From Pontibacter amylolyticus (lineage in GTDB: Bacteria > Bacteroidota > Bacteroidia > Cytophagales > Hymenobacteraceae), in contig NZ_BMFP01000003.1 of assembly GCF_014638845.1 (NCBI RefSeq), positions 434,001 to 498,000 of the forward strand: 64,000 nucleotides of DNA, given 5' to 3'. Both the position numbers and the translations under genes were made by a program. Shown here one piece after another: positions 15,727-24,832 of the stretch. Position 1 is the stretch's first letter, and every line of letters starts with the position of its first letter. Under the pieces are notes generated by a model. The model did not search any database. It was not told the origin of the DNA and saw only the letters and a program-made list of their open reading frames with translations.

Positions 15727-18393
15727 ATGTGGTTCTCCAAATCAAGAGAGGCTGTTCTGAAAGAACTGGCGGTAGACCCGGCTCAGGGACTTTCCGAAGC
15801 GGAAGTAAAAGTCCGACTGGAAAAGTATGGTCCTAACAAGCTGACTGCAAAAAAGAAGAAGAGCATCCTGCAGCTATTCCTGGCACAGCTGCAGGACTGG
15901 CTCATCTACGTGCTGTTTGCCGCGGTGGTGATCACCGTTTTCATGGGCGAATACATCGACGCCATCATCATCCTGGCCGTGATCATCCTCAATGCAGTAT
16001 TGGGTGTGGTGCAGGAAGTGAAGGCGGGCAATGCCATCGAAGCGCTGCAAAAGATAGCTTCCCCCAAAGCCCTCGTGCGCCGCGAGGGTGTCGTGAAAGA
16101 GGTTGACTCTGAAACCGTAGTGCCGGGCGACATCCTGGTGCTGGACGCCGGCAGGTATATTGCCGCTGACCTGCGCCTGCTCGAATCGGCCAACCTGCAG
16201 ATAGAGGAGTCGGCCCTGACCGGCGAGTCCGTTCCCTCGCCCAAAGACGCCACCATTACCTTGAAAGCGCCTAACACACCCCTTGGCGACCGCGACAATG
16301 CCGCCTTTATGTCCACCTTGGTAACGGCGGGCAGAGGCGTGGGGGTGGCCGTGGGCACTGGCATGCAGACCGAGGTGGGCAAGATCGCCACCATCATCGA
16401 CACAGAAGAAGATTCTAAAACCCCGCTGGAGATCCGGCTGAACAAACTCGGCAAATCGCTTGGCAAATTCGCGATCGGCATCTGTGTGCTGATTTTTGTG
16501 GTGGCCCTGCTGCAAGGGAGAGACTTGGCGGAGATGTTCCTGATCTCGGTTTCACTGGCGGTGGCCTCTATACCCGAGGGACTGGCCGCCATCGTGGCCA
16601 TTGTGCTTTCGATTGGCGTCACGAGCATGTCCAAACGCAACGCCATCATCAGGCGTTTGCCAGCGGTGGAGACATTGGGCTCTGTCAACATCATCTGTTC
16701 CGACAAAACGGGCACGCTCACCCAGAACAAGATGACGGTGCTCAGGTACTTTAACGCGGATGGGGAGGTGGCCGTGGAGCGGGAAAAGGGCAACTCCCCT
16801 ACCAACGATGCCGCGCTGCTCGCCAAAGCCATGGTGCTCTGCTCCGACGCCACCTACGAAAATGGCGAAGGAACCGGCGACCCCACCGAAATCGCCCTGT
16901 TGATACTGGGAGACGACTTAGGGATAGACCGCGAAGCATTATGCAGGCAAAACAAACGCATCGACGAGTTTTCGTTTGATTCGGACCGGAAACTGATGTC
17001 GACCCTGAACGAGGAAAACGGCAGGTATACGGTGTACACCAAAGGCGCCATCGACAACCTCCTGCAGCTGACCACACATGTACACGAAAAAGGGCAGGTG
17101 GTCCCGATCTCTGAGAAACACAAAGAGCAGGTGCAGGAAGCCACCGCCCGCATGTCGGAGCAGGCCCTTCGTACGCTGGGGGTCGCCTACAAGCCCGTTG
17201 ACTCGGTGATTGGCACCGACGAGATGGAGCAGGACCTGATCTTGCTGGGGCTTGTCGGGATGATGGACCCTCCGAGAACCGAGGTGAAGGACTCCGTGCG
17301 CAAAGCAAAAGAGGCGGGCATCAATACCATCATGATCACGGGCGACCACAAGATCACCGCCTTCGCCATCGCCCATGAACTGGGTATAGCCGATAACCTG
17401 GACCAAGCCATAACGGGTCAGGAGATAGACAGGCTAAGCGAGCGCGAATTCAGCGAAAAGGTCAATGACTACCGCATCTTTGCGCGGGTTTCTCCGGAAC
17501 ACAAAGTTAAGATTGTGCGTGCCCTCAAGGCGCAGGGCAATGTGGTGTCGATGACCGGAGATGGCGTGAACGATGCGCCCTCGCTCAATGCCGCCGACAT
17601 CGGGGTGGCCATGGGTATTACGGGGACAGACGTGGCCAAAAATGCATCAGACATGATTCTGACCGATGATAATTTTGCCACGATTGTATCGGCTATCGAG
17701 CAGGGCCGGAACATCTACAACAACATCCGGAAAGCCGTGCTCTTTCTGCTGAACTGCAACCTGGGCGAGGTGGTGGCCATGTTCATCACGCTGATGATTG
17801 GCTGGGAAGCGCCTCTGATCGCCACCCAGCTCCTTTGGATCAACCTGCTCACCGACTCCATGCCGGCCGTCGCGCTGGGCATGGACCCCGGCGACCCGGA
17901 TGTGATGCAGGAAAAGCCCCGCAACCCGAACGAAAGCTTCTTTACCGGCATTGCGGGCTGGCGTGTGTTGGGCGGCGGTTTGCTGATCGGCGCCCTCACC
18001 ATTTTTGCTTTCTGGTTTGGCTACTATGAGCACGGCTATACCCCTTTTGATGATGTTGTGCCTGTCGCCACGCTGGAGAACGCCAGAACCCTGGCCTTTA
18101 TGACACTAGTGGCCTGCCAGCTCTTTTATGCGCTGGCCATGCGGCATCCGACGAAATCCATTTTCCAGCTGGGCGTTTTCTCGAACAGGTACCTGATAGG
18201 CGCCATCGTGCTGGGGCTGGCATTGCAACTAGTCGTGATAGCCGTTCCTTTCATGCGGAAAGCGTTCAACCTGACCATGCTCGACACAGCCGGTTGGTTA
18301 ATGGTCCTGACCTTAGGCTTAGTACCGCTGCTGGTGAATGAATGGGGCAAAATATACCTGCGGGCCCGCAGAAAGAAACAATCAATAGGATAA
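15727..18393 (+). CDS. Cation-translocating P-type ATPase, calcium-pump (P2) type
   Basis: An 888-residue pump with all P-type parts. There is a cation ATPase N-terminal domain ('SKSREAVLKELAVD...GLSEAEVKVRLEKYGPN'), the A-domain TGES loop ('LTGESVPS'), the M4 motif 'IPEGL' (Pro283) typical of Ca2+ pumps, and the phosphorylation site DKTGT with Asp326. The hinge 'MTGDGVNDAPSL' and ten TM helices including a C-terminal cation ATPase domain complete it. Its lack of an N-terminal metal-binding domain and CPx motif excludes heavy-metal P1B pumps. The ion is most likely Ca2+, with Na+ or Mn2+ possible. No close partner gene; 127 bases separate it from the PAP2 gene. Confidence 0.92.
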   Translation: MWFSKSREAVLKELAVDPAQGLSEAEVKVRLEKYGPNKLTAKKKKSILQLFLAQLQDWLIYVLFAAVVITVFMGEYIDAIIILAVIILNAVLGVVQEVKAGNAIEALQKIASPKALVRREGVVKEVDSETVVPGDILVLDAGRYIAADLRLLESANLQIEESALTGESVPSPKDATITLKAPNTPLGDRDNAAFMSTLVTAGRGVGVAVGTGMQTEVGKIATIIDTEEDSKTPLEIRLNKLGKSLGKFAIGICVLIFVVALLQGRDLAEMFLISVSLAVASIPEGLAAIVAIVLSIGVTSMSKRNAIIRRLPAVETLGSVNIICSDKTGTLTQNKMTVLRYFNADGEVAVEREKGNSPTNDAALLAKAMVLCSDATYENGEGTGDPTEIALLILGDDLGIDREALCRQNKRIDEFSFDSDRKLMSTLNEENGRYTVYTKGAIDNLLQLTTHVHEKGQVVPISEKHKEQVQEATARMSEQALRTLGVAYKPVDSVIGTDEMEQDLILLGLVGMMDPPRTEVKDSVRKAKEAGINTIMITGDHKITAFAIAHELGIADNLDQAITGQEIDRLSEREFSEKVNDYRIFARVSPEHKVKIVRALKAQGNVVSMTGDGVNDAPSLNAADIGVAMGITGTDVAKNASDMILTDDNFATIVSAIEQGRNIYNNIRKAVLFLLNCNLGEVVAMFITLMIGWEAPLIATQLLWINLLTDSMPAVALGMDPGDPDVMQEKPRNPNESFFTGIAGWRVLGGGLLIGALTIFAFWFGYYEHGYTPFDDVVPVATLENARTLAFMTLVACQLFYALAMRHPTKSIFQLGVFSNRYLIGAIVLGLALQLVVIAVPFMRKAFNLTMLDTAGWLMVLTLGLVPLLVNEWGKIYLRARRKKQSIG

Positions 18394-18435
18394 TACATGC
18401 CTTTCACCTATTGCCATGGTGCTTTAGGTCCTAGA

Positions 18436-19659
18436 TCACTTTCTGGACGGCAGCGTGAAGTTAAGATCCGTGCTGATGATGAAGGCCTTGAGACCGTCGC
18501 TGCGCCAATAGTTGGCACCCCGCAGTTCAATCCCTTTCAGTGAGGTTTTGTTCTTCGAAAATGGCAGTCCGAATTTGGCTATACCTGACAGAGGTGAGTA
18601 GCGCAACCCTATACCTGCCTTGTGGCTGGTAAAGCCCGACAGATCATAGTCGGAGGTGTAAAATTCCTGGCTCAGACTATGATCTTTGTAAGGTGCAAAG
18701 TAGTCGGCCGCCGTTTGGGTATGGAAGCGGTAAAAAGGATAGAACGAGAAGAAAGGCCCGAACTTGATGGGTGTCTCCAGCTCGATGGTGTTGGCCGTCA
18801 CGCCCCAGTTGTCGCTGTAGAAACGGTAGAAGAAGCGCGAAGTCAGGTAATCATTCACATAGTAGTTCACCCGCAATCCCAATGGGTACTTCAGGCGCTG
18901 GTCGGGCAATTGCTCTACCTGCGCCGCCTCCTGCTCCCGGAAATACACCCTGTGAAATGGCGTGGAGAGCAAACCAGACTGGTAGACGATGTCGGCGCTT
19001 AGCGAAGCCTGCATTTTTTGGTTGATCACCTGCGACAGAGTAGCCGAAAGGTTATAGGATTGCCGCTTGTTGGTGCTCACCAGGCGCTTGCCGTTGCGCA
19101 GCTCCTCCGGGTAAATCAGCGTCCAGGTGTCGTAGTAGATCATACCCGTCAGGCTGAGTTCCCGGTTGCCGTCCCGCGACTCCTGCGCCCAGCCAGCCCC
19201 CACTGACAGCGACTGGTAATCGTATTCGGTAGAGCCACCTATGCTCAGACTTTTCGTCGTCCTTGTCAGGCTGTTGCGGCGGCTTATACCCAGGTTAAGG
19301 TGTGTGCGCAAATCAGATTTGGAGGCGGATGAGACGTTAAAATCGATGTTGTCGGTAGAAGCCGAGGAGTAAAAGTCCATCCCGAAGTTCACATTCAGGT
19401 TGGTGACCGAGTCGAGCGGCACGTTCACGATAATGGTCGGCGTGACATCCGTCAGCTGCTCGGTGCCAATGCCCCCGGTCACCGGCGAATGGTCGCCGTC
19501 CTGGCTGTAGTAACTGCCGAGGATGTTTACCTCGGTCGGTTCCAGCTTGCGCACGCGGCGCGAAGGGGCCGTAACAGTCGTGCTAGTGCTTTGTGCGAAG
19601 GCCGTCGTGACCATGGCGCAGGCCATCATGAGGCCGATATACCTTAGTTGCATCCGCAC
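18436..19659 (-). CDS. DUF3570 family outer-membrane protein
   Basis: A 407-residue secreted protein. It has a signal peptide (cleavage near 'TAFAQS') and, after a short linker, a chain of alternating hydrophobic/polar strands ending in 'STDLNFTLPSRK', as expected for an outer-membrane beta barrel. The strand pattern, the opening 'KLEPTEVNILGSYYSQDGDHSPVTGG' region and the neighbours match the DUF3570 family. Its start overlaps the DUF4266 gene end by 16 bases. The order thioredoxin, ApbE, DUF4266, DUF3570 recurs in other bacteria; it suggests that the barrel works with a flavinylated or redox-active surface partner. Function unknown. Confidence 0.85.
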   Translation of the reverse strand: MRMQLRYIGLMMACAMVTTAFAQSTSTTVTAPSRRVRKLEPTEVNILGSYYSQDGDHSPVTGGIGTEQLTDVTPTIIVNVPLDSVTNLNVNFGMDFYSSASTDNIDFNVSSASKSDLRTHLNLGISRRNSLTRTTKSLSIGGSTEYDYQSLSVGAGWAQESRDGNRELSLTGMIYYDTWTLIYPEELRNGKRLVSTNKRQSYNLSATLSQVINQKMQASLSADIVYQSGLLSTPFHRVYFREQEAAQVEQLPDQRLKYPLGLRVNYYVNDYLTSRFFYRFYSDNWGVTANTIELETPIKFGPFFSFYPFYRFHTQTAADYFAPYKDHSLSQEFYTSDYDLSGFTSHKAGIGLRYSPLSGIAKFGLPFSKNKTSLKGIELRGANYWRSDGLKAFIISTDLNFTLPSRK

Positions 19660-19871
19660 CCCCCTCCTACTTTACCGCCGTTTGCACCCGAGGCACCTTC
19701 GCGGTACGATTGAAAATTCGTTTCAAAGGCCTCTATTTTCCGTGCGCTCAGCTTCATCTCCTCCTCGTTCAGCAGGGTTTTCTGATAGGGTTTAACGACT
19801 TCGCAGCCACCCAGCGAGCCAAGCAAAACGGCACCAGTGGCATACCATGCGACACATCTGATCAACTTCAT
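19644..19871 (-). CDS. DUF4266 small lipoprotein with C-terminal CGC motif
   Basis: A 75-residue lipoprotein with signal and lipobox LGGC (mature N-terminal Cys23). The body 'KPYQKTLLNEEEM' is recognisable as DUF4266. The tail is glycine-rich and ends GGGCGCN, giving a CxC pair at the extreme C-terminus. Just before it lies EGASGAN, which resembles but does not match the ApbE acceptor consensus Dxx(S/T)GA(S/T). The gene sits four bases downstream of apbE and overlaps DUF3570 by 16 bases. A role as metal- or flavin-carrying surface redox protein is plausible inference; no function is established from the sequence. Confidence 0.85.
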   Translation of the reverse strand: MKLIRCVAWYATGAVLLGSLGGCEVVKPYQKTLLNEEEMKLSARKIEAFETNFQSYREGASGANGGKVGGGCGCN

Positions 19872-19875
19872 GGGC

Positions 19876-20937
19876 TTAGATTTTAGAGGTTTTGGCAGGT
19901 ATAGGAGCTTTGGCTGAAGCCGGCTTGTTTTTGTAGTAGTGCAGGTGCAGCTGGTCTGAGGTTACCATTTCGTTTTCATCTGTCACCAGCAGGCACTCCA
20001 CTCCTTTTAGCTGGTTGACCAGGTATAGCCCCTCTTCTTTCCCCAGCACAAATACGGCTGTTGCAAGCGCATCGGCAAGCTCGGCATCGGGGCAGATGAT
20101 GGTGACGCTTTTGAGGCCGCTTACCGGATAACCGGTGCGCGGGTCTATGATGTGACCGTAGCGTTTGCCATTGATTTCGGCGTACTTCTCATAGCTTCCG
20201 GAAGTCACGACGGCGGTGTGGTCGGCAGTGAGCCAGGAGAAAACCTTTTCCTTGTCGGCAGGGTCGGCTATACCGATGTACCAGGGCTGGCCATCAGCCT
20301 GCTTGCCCCAGGTGATCAGGTCGCCGGCGGCATTCACCACGCCGCTTTGTATACCCATTCTGCGCATCAGGTCACGTGCCCGGTTGGCGGCGTACCCTTT
20401 GCCGATGGCCCCAAACCCGATCTTCATCCCTTCCTCCTTCAGAAACACACTGTGCGTCTCAGGTATCAGCTGAATCTTATGGTAACCGATGTGGCGAATG
20501 GAATTCTTCACAGTCTCCTGTGATGGCATCTCTTTCATGGAACCATCAAACTTCCATACCTTGTCGGCCGCTGCCCAGCTGATGTCGAATGCCCCGCCCG
20601 TGAGCTCCGAAATGCGGAGGCTGCGCCGGATGAGCTCGTAGAGTTCCTCATCCACTGAGACGGGCATACCGCCGGCACTCCGGTTAATGGCGCTGGTCTG
20701 GGAGGTCGGTTGCCACTCCGAAATGAGCGCCTCAATCCGCTGGATTTCCGTTATACCTGCCTCAATGGCCTCGTTGGCCTGTTGTTCGTCCTCCGACACG
20801 GCCACCAGTTCAAATCGGGTGCCCATCAGCAACAACACTTTCTTCTGCGTCTTCAGCTCCCGGGCAGGAGTCTGCGCCTGCGCGGCGTTGCATACAAGCA
20901 ACAACGCCACCAGCCAGAATTGCATGATTCTATACAT
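19876..20937 (-). CDS. apbE: FAD:protein FMN transferase
   Basis: A 353-residue exported enzyme with signal peptide (to about 'AAQAQT'). It would attach FMN covalently to a Ser/Thr of target proteins in the periplasm. Family landmarks are 'MGTRFEL' at the start of the domain, 'TGGAFDIS', 'GFGAIGKGYAANRA', 'NAAGDL', and the FAD/metal-binding 'GHIIDPRTGYPV' followed by 'ADALATAVFVLG'. It lies between a thioredoxin-like gene and the DUF4266 lipoprotein on the minus strand, all closely spaced, so it presumably flavinylates a protein of this module or one encoded elsewhere. No NQR, RNF or other classical ApbE substrate is in the window. Confidence 0.93.
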   Translation of the reverse strand: MYRIMQFWLVALLLVCNAAQAQTPARELKTQKKVLLLMGTRFELVAVSEDEQQANEAIEAGITEIQRIEALISEWQPTSQTSAINRSAGGMPVSVDEELYELIRRSLRISELTGGAFDISWAAADKVWKFDGSMKEMPSQETVKNSIRHIGYHKIQLIPETHSVFLKEEGMKIGFGAIGKGYAANRARDLMRRMGIQSGVVNAAGDLITWGKQADGQPWYIGIADPADKEKVFSWLTADHTAVVTSGSYEKYAEINGKRYGHIIDPRTGYPVSGLKSVTIICPDAELADALATAVFVLGKEEGLYLVNQLKGVECLLVTDENEMVTSDQLHLHYYKNKPASAKAPIPAKTSKI

Positions 20938-20967
20938 AAAATACAGCGGTTAAGTGAAAGCGGCCTA

Positions 20968-21444
20968 TTACTTCTGGTGAAGGAGTTGCTCCAGGTGCGC
21001 GATGTACTTGTCGGGACCGCCAGGCTGATAGCCCGTTTTGCCCAGTACATTTCCTTGGTCATCTGTCAGGACGACGAGTGGGAACAGGCCCTCCTGGTTA
21101 TATTTGTCTGCCAGTTGTTCGTTGTATTTTTTCTGTTCTTCCGGCAGCTGGTTTTTCTTGAAACGGGGGAAATCGAACTCGAGCAGCACAAAATGATCTT
21201 TGGCATAATCCCGGAAGGCTGGCGTATCCCATACCTCTCTGCGCAGCAGGATGCAGGGCTTGCACCAGTCGGAGCCGGCAAACACCATCAGGATGGGTTT
21301 GTGTTCTGCTGTGGCCTGTTTGGCAGCTGCTTCGTAGCTGTGTGCCCATTTCACATCATCAGTCTTGGACTGTGCATTGGCAGTATAGACAAGCGAGAGC
21401 AGCGCCCAGAGAAGGGCAAAAGAAAAAGCACGTTGCATATTCAC
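20968..21444 (-). CDS. Secreted thioredoxin-like protein
   Basis: A 158-residue protein with signal peptide ('YTANAQS') and a thioredoxin fold. The redox motif WCKPC lies in 'FAGSDWCKPCILLRREVW', followed by the cis-proline region 'LFPLVVLTDDQG'. It is the promoter-proximal gene of the minus-strand ApbE cluster, 30 bases before apbE. It is likely to keep a cysteine pair of an extracytoplasmic partner reduced or oxidised; the CxC tail of the DUF4266 lipoprotein is a natural candidate, by inference only. Its closest relatives in Bacteroidota are annotated simply as thioredoxin family protein. Confidence 0.9.
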   Translation of the reverse strand: MNMQRAFSFALLWALLSLVYTANAQSKTDDVKWAHSYEAAAKQATAEHKPILMVFAGSDWCKPCILLRREVWDTPAFRDYAKDHFVLLEFDFPRFKKNQLPEEQKKYNEQLADKYNQEGLFPLVVLTDDQGNVLGKTGYQPGGPDKYIAHLEQLLHQK

Positions 21445-21660
21445 CTTTTTTGTAGTTTGACATAATAAGCCAATCCTGCGGACAGGTATAGGCTACTCTC
21501 AAAAATTGAAGGTGTAAAGCTTAGTGCTTCATGATGAGGCTGTTCGTTGTCCTTTAAACGCCGCGCAACCGCCACACGTTGTACTGTTGCCTGTTTATTT
21601 TTTCAGTCAATTTATACCTGCGCCTCTCTCCTCCCTTTCTGCACCGGCATCCACCCTTGT

Positions 21661-21704
21661 GTAACCATAGTCACTGAACGCTACCGGTAGAGCGTTGACA
21701 TTTG
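21661..21704 (+). promoter_or_regulatory. Crp/Fnr-type operator and -7 box upstream of the universal stress gene
   Basis: Operator GTAACCATAGTCAC at 21661-21674 and -7 box GACATTTG at 21697-21704. The operator ends exactly 30 bases before the last G of the box, as at four other promoters in this cluster. The left arm differs at one position from GTGAC. The rest of the 21445-21660 gap holds nothing recognisable. Confidence 0.75.
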
Positions 21705-21750
21705 TACCGTCATCCTGATAAAAACAGAACAGCTAACCAAACAACAGACA

Positions 21751-22593
21751 ATGGAAAAGAGACTCAACATCATGGTGCCGATGGACTTCACAGCGGTATC
21801 ATTCAAGGCGCTACAATTCCTGAACTTACTGCTTGAGAAAAACCCGGTCGATCTTCACCTGGTGCACGTCATTCAGGTAAACGCCGCTGAATGGGCCGGC
21901 ACGACCGATTCTTCTGAAAGTATAGACAGAGCCAGGCTGCATGCCCAGGAGCAGAAAGCTAACCGGCAATTCGACGAACTCAGGAAGCAGGCCAGCATCG
22001 GCTTCACCAGCGCCGTGGTCTACGGCGGCCTTACGACCAGCCTGACCAGGTATGCCGAACAGCAACGCATTGACTTGATTATCATGGGCACCGAGGGGGC
22101 TGACGGCTGGTTCGAACGCATTTCCGGTTCAGAGGCGCAGCATGTGGTGCGCCATACGCACATCCCTGTCATCACCATCCAGAAAGACGCCTCCATCACC
22201 CCAATCCATAACATCCTGTGGGTGGCCGACTTCGCTGCCGAAAAGCAACCCGAGCAGTCAGTTCAGACCATCAAGACCCTGCAGCAGCTGTTCGGTGCAC
22301 AGTTGCACCTGCTGCAGATCATTCAGAAAGACGACGCTCCGAAACTCGACAGCACACTACAGCAGATGCAGCGTTTTGCCACTAAGCTGGAGCTGGAACA
22401 CTACGAGATTCACTTCAAGAGTGATGATAAGGTGCCGGACGGCGTTCGAAACTTTAACCGCGAAACAGACATGGACCTGGTGCTGATCGGCACGCACGGA
22501 CGCAAAGGTTTCAGCCACGTCTTTTACGGCAGCATCGCCGAGACACTCGTGAACCACTGCATCCGTCCACTACTAACATATCACTTAAAATAA
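21751..22593 (+). CDS. Universal stress protein, two Usp domains
   Basis: A 280-residue cytoplasmic protein made of two Usp folds. The first (about 1-148) starts 'IMVPMDFTAVSFKALQFLN' and ends with 'MGTEGADGWFERISGSEA', an imperfect ATP-binding G-2x-G-9x-G-S/T motif. The second (about 150-280) ends 'IGTHGRKGFSHVFYGSIAE', a good match to that motif, so the C-terminal half may bind ATP. Its promoter has the same operator architecture as the persulfide genes downstream, so it is probably a member of the Crp/Fnr regulon and may respond to low oxygen or sulfur stress. Confidence 0.92.
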   Translation: MEKRLNIMVPMDFTAVSFKALQFLNLLLEKNPVDLHLVHVIQVNAAEWAGTTDSSESIDRARLHAQEQKANRQFDELRKQASIGFTSAVVYGGLTTSLTRYAEQQRIDLIIMGTEGADGWFERISGSEAQHVVRHTHIPVITIQKDASITPIHNILWVADFAAEKQPEQSVQTIKTLQQLFGAQLHLLQIIQKDDAPKLDSTLQQMQRFATKLELEHYEIHFKSDDKVPDGVRNFNRETDMDLVLIGTHGRKGFSHVFYGSIAETLVNHCIRPLLTYHLK

Positions 22594-22620
22594 TAACATT
22601 TTAGCCATGATTAACGCTAT

Positions 22621-22664
22621 GTGACTTACGTCACTGTGTGCCGTAACGGTTTACATTACCTTTG
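22621..22664 (+). promoter_or_regulatory. Crp/Fnr-type operator and -7 box upstream of the first MBL-rhodanese gene
   Basis: Palindrome GTGACTTACGTCAC at 22621-22634, then TACCTTTG at 22657-22664. Spacing from palindrome end to final G is 30 bases. With a start site about five bases beyond the G, the operator centre lies near -41.5, the class II activator position. The GTG inside the operator opens a frame continuous with the gene but is not a start codon. Confidence 0.85.
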
Positions 22665-22725
22665 TAGTGAAATCAGGGGGTACGGTTATACCTCCCGAAG
22701 TTTTGAAATTAAATACCCAAAACCC

Positions 22726-24063
22726 ATGAAAATAGAGCAATTCGAAGACAAAGGCCTGGCACATTACGCTTATGCCATCCTGAGTGAAAATACCGGCGAA
22801 ATTGTGTTGGTTGATCCGGCGCGTAATCCGCAGCCTTACTACGATTATGCCGCGCAAAATAATGCGAAGATCGTTGGCGTGATCGAAACGCACCCGCATG
22901 CTGACTTTGTGAGTTCGCACCTCGAGATCCACAAAAAAACCGGGGCCACCATCTATGCCCACAGCCTGGTGGGGGCCGACTATCCGCACAAAACCTTCGA
23001 CGAGGGCGCCGTGCTGGAGATGGGCGACATCAAACTGAAATCGCTGCATACGCCTGGCCACTCCCCGGATGGCATCAGCATTGTGCTACAGCACGAGGGC
23101 AAGGACGTAGCCGTGTTTACGGGCGATACCTTGTTCATTGGTGACGTAGGCCGTCCGGACTTGCGCGAGAGTGCTGGCAACATCACCGCCAAGCGCGAAG
23201 AACTGGCCCGCCAGATGTACCACAGCACCCGCGAGAAGCTGATGAAGCTGGATGACGATGTGCTGGTATACCCTGCCCACGGTGCCGGTACGCTTTGCGG
23301 CAAGGGACTGAGCGAAGCCAATAGCAGCACGATTGGAGCTGAGAAAATGAGCAACTACGCCCTGCAGGACATGAGCGAAGACCAGTTTGTGAAAGTGCTC
23401 ACAGAAGACCAGCCGTTTATACCAAAGTACTTTGGCTACGACGTGGGACTGAACAAGAAAGGCGCGCCTGCCTACCAGCCCAGTGTGGATGGTGTGAAGC
23501 GGCTGGAGAAAAACTACAAGCCATCAGCGGGTGCTGTAGTTGTGGATGCACGCAGCGAAAAGGTCTTCAAAAAAGGACACCTGAAAGGCGCAATCAACAT
23601 CCAGAACGGGGGCAAATTTGAAACCTGGCTGGGTAGCATTGTAGGTCCGGACGAACGCTACTACCTGATCGCTGAAACAGAAGAAGAGCTGGATGATCTG
23701 ATCCGCAAGGCTTCTAAGATCGGATACGAACTGTTGATCGAGGGGGCATTTGTACAAACTGAGGCAGCCGAAGAGAAATCGCCTGTGATCGACGTGGCAG
23801 AGTTCAAAGAGAATCAGGATGAGTATACGATTGTGGATATCCGCAACGCTTCAGAAGTGAGGGGCGGTAAGTTCTTCGACAAGGCCATTAACATTCCGCT
23901 TCCGGAACTACGCGAGCGGGCCAAGGAGATTCCTGCGGACAAACCTGTTGTGGTGCATTGTGCGGGTGGTTACCGTTCTGCGGCAGGGAGCAGCATCGTA
24001 GAGGCCGCCTTACCAGATACCACAGTGCTTGACCTGAGCGAAGCCGTTAACGACTTTAAATAA
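22726..24063 (+). CDS. MBL-fold persulfide dioxygenase-like protein with two rhodanese domains
   Basis: 445 residues from ATG 22726; the frame is open further upstream but runs through the promoter. The metallo-beta-lactamase domain carries THPHADF (His56, His58, Asp60), 'HTPGHSPDG' and 'FTGDTLFIGDVGRPDL'. This ligand set fits the mononuclear-iron ETHE1 group, in which the usual second-metal His is absent (here Phe61). Two rhodanese domains follow. The first (about 258-350) lacks the catalytic Cys (loop 'LIAETEEE'); the second (about 355-445) has HCAGGYRS with an intact Cys. The predicted role is oxidation of glutathione or protein persulfide to sulfite, with sulfur transfer by the active rhodanese. 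A paralogue lies at 26255-27667. A terminator follows. Confidence 0.9.
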   Translation: MKIEQFEDKGLAHYAYAILSENTGEIVLVDPARNPQPYYDYAAQNNAKIVGVIETHPHADFVSSHLEIHKKTGATIYAHSLVGADYPHKTFDEGAVLEMGDIKLKSLHTPGHSPDGISIVLQHEGKDVAVFTGDTLFIGDVGRPDLRESAGNITAKREELARQMYHSTREKLMKLDDDVLVYPAHGAGTLCGKGLSEANSSTIGAEKMSNYALQDMSEDQFVKVLTEDQPFIPKYFGYDVGLNKKGAPAYQPSVDGVKRLEKNYKPSAGAVVVDARSEKVFKKGHLKGAINIQNGGKFETWLGSIVGPDERYYLIAETEEELDDLIRKASKIGYELLIEGAFVQTEAAEEKSPVIDVAEFKENQDEYTIVDIRNASEVRGGKFFDKAINIPLPELRERAKEIPADKPVVVHCAGGYRSAAGSSIVEAALPDTTVLDLSEAVNDFK

Positions 24064-24085
24064 GCTATCCATAAGTTTTTCATTG

Positions 24086-24122
24086 CCAGTGCAGGTACTT
24101 TTGGTGCCTGTACTGGTTTTTT
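24086..24122 (+). terminator. Rho-independent terminator after the first MBL-rhodanese gene
   Basis: Inverted arms CCAGTgCAGG and CCTGtACTGG around a short loop are followed by TTTTTT. Confidence 0.75.
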
Positions 24123-24181
24123 GCTTTATACTTGCCATACCTTATAATCTATCCAAAGCTTTACGACACGTATACTAAACT

Positions 24182-24829
24182 ATGGAAATACAGCAGAGAG
24201 AAGACATCCTGAAAAAATTCCCGCAGTTCGAACAGCCGCTCCTCGATGACATTCTGGCGCACAGCACCATCCGGCAGGTGGAAGAAGGCGAAGAGGTGAT
24301 GCGCACCGGGCAGTACATCCGCTCCACGGTATTGCTTCTGAGCGGGCTGCTCAAGGTATACCGCGAGGACGACGAGGGCAACGAGTTTCTGATGTATTAC
24401 CTCGAGCCAGGCAATGCCTGCGCCATGTCCATGATGTGCACCGCCCGCGACGAGCAGAGCCAGATCATGGCCAAAGCGGTCACAGAAGCGGAAGTTATCC
24501 TGATCCCCTCCCACCTGTCCGAGCAGTGGCTGGCCAAGTACAAGAGCTGGCACAACTTCGTGATCGCTTCCTACCGCCAGCGCTTCGAAGAGCTGCTGCA
24601 AACCCTCGACAGCATCGCTTTCAAAGGCCTTGACGAACGCCTCCTGTTCTACCTCAAGCGCCATGTGAAAGTAAGCGGAAAAGAGATACGCCTTTCCCAT
24701 CAGCAAATCGCCCTCGAACTCAACAGTTCCCGCGAAGTCATCTCCCGCCTCCTCAAAAAACTGGAACAGACCGGCGCCATCGCCCTACACAGAAACTACA
24801 TCGAAGTCCATGATCTGGAGGTGGTTTAG
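24182..24829 (+). CDS. Crp/Fnr family transcriptional regulator
   Basis: A 215-residue regulator with an N-terminal cyclic-nucleotide-binding-like beta roll (about 20-135) and a C-terminal winged helix. The recognition helix is 'SSREVISRLLKKLE' (about 178-191), combining Arg-Glu and Ser-Arg as in Crp/Fnr proteins that read TGA/GTCA half-sites. The roll lacks the Arg/Ser cAMP phosphate-binding signature and the N-terminal cysteine cluster of Fnr, but has Cys80 and Cys86 in 'GNACAMSMMCTARDE', which could sense persulfide or redox state (inference). It lies between its probable targets and is the best candidate to bind the five GTGACnnnnGTCAC operators. No such operator is seen before its own gene, so autoregulation is not indicated. 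Confidence 0.93.
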   Translation: MEIQQREDILKKFPQFEQPLLDDILAHSTIRQVEEGEEVMRTGQYIRSTVLLLSGLLKVYREDDEGNEFLMYYLEPGNACAMSMMCTARDEQSQIMAKAVTEAEVILIPSHLSEQWLAKYKSWHNFVIASYRQRFEELLQTLDSIAFKGLDERLLFYLKRHVKVSGKEIRLSHQQIALELNSSREVISRLLKKLEQTGAIALHRNYIEVHDLEVV

Positions 24830-24832
24830 CAA

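Noticed and set aside
22621..22725. In-frame GTG extension of the first MBL-rhodanese gene
   Set aside because: The GTG is part of the operator palindrome and the extension runs through the -7 box; the family starts at MKIEQF.
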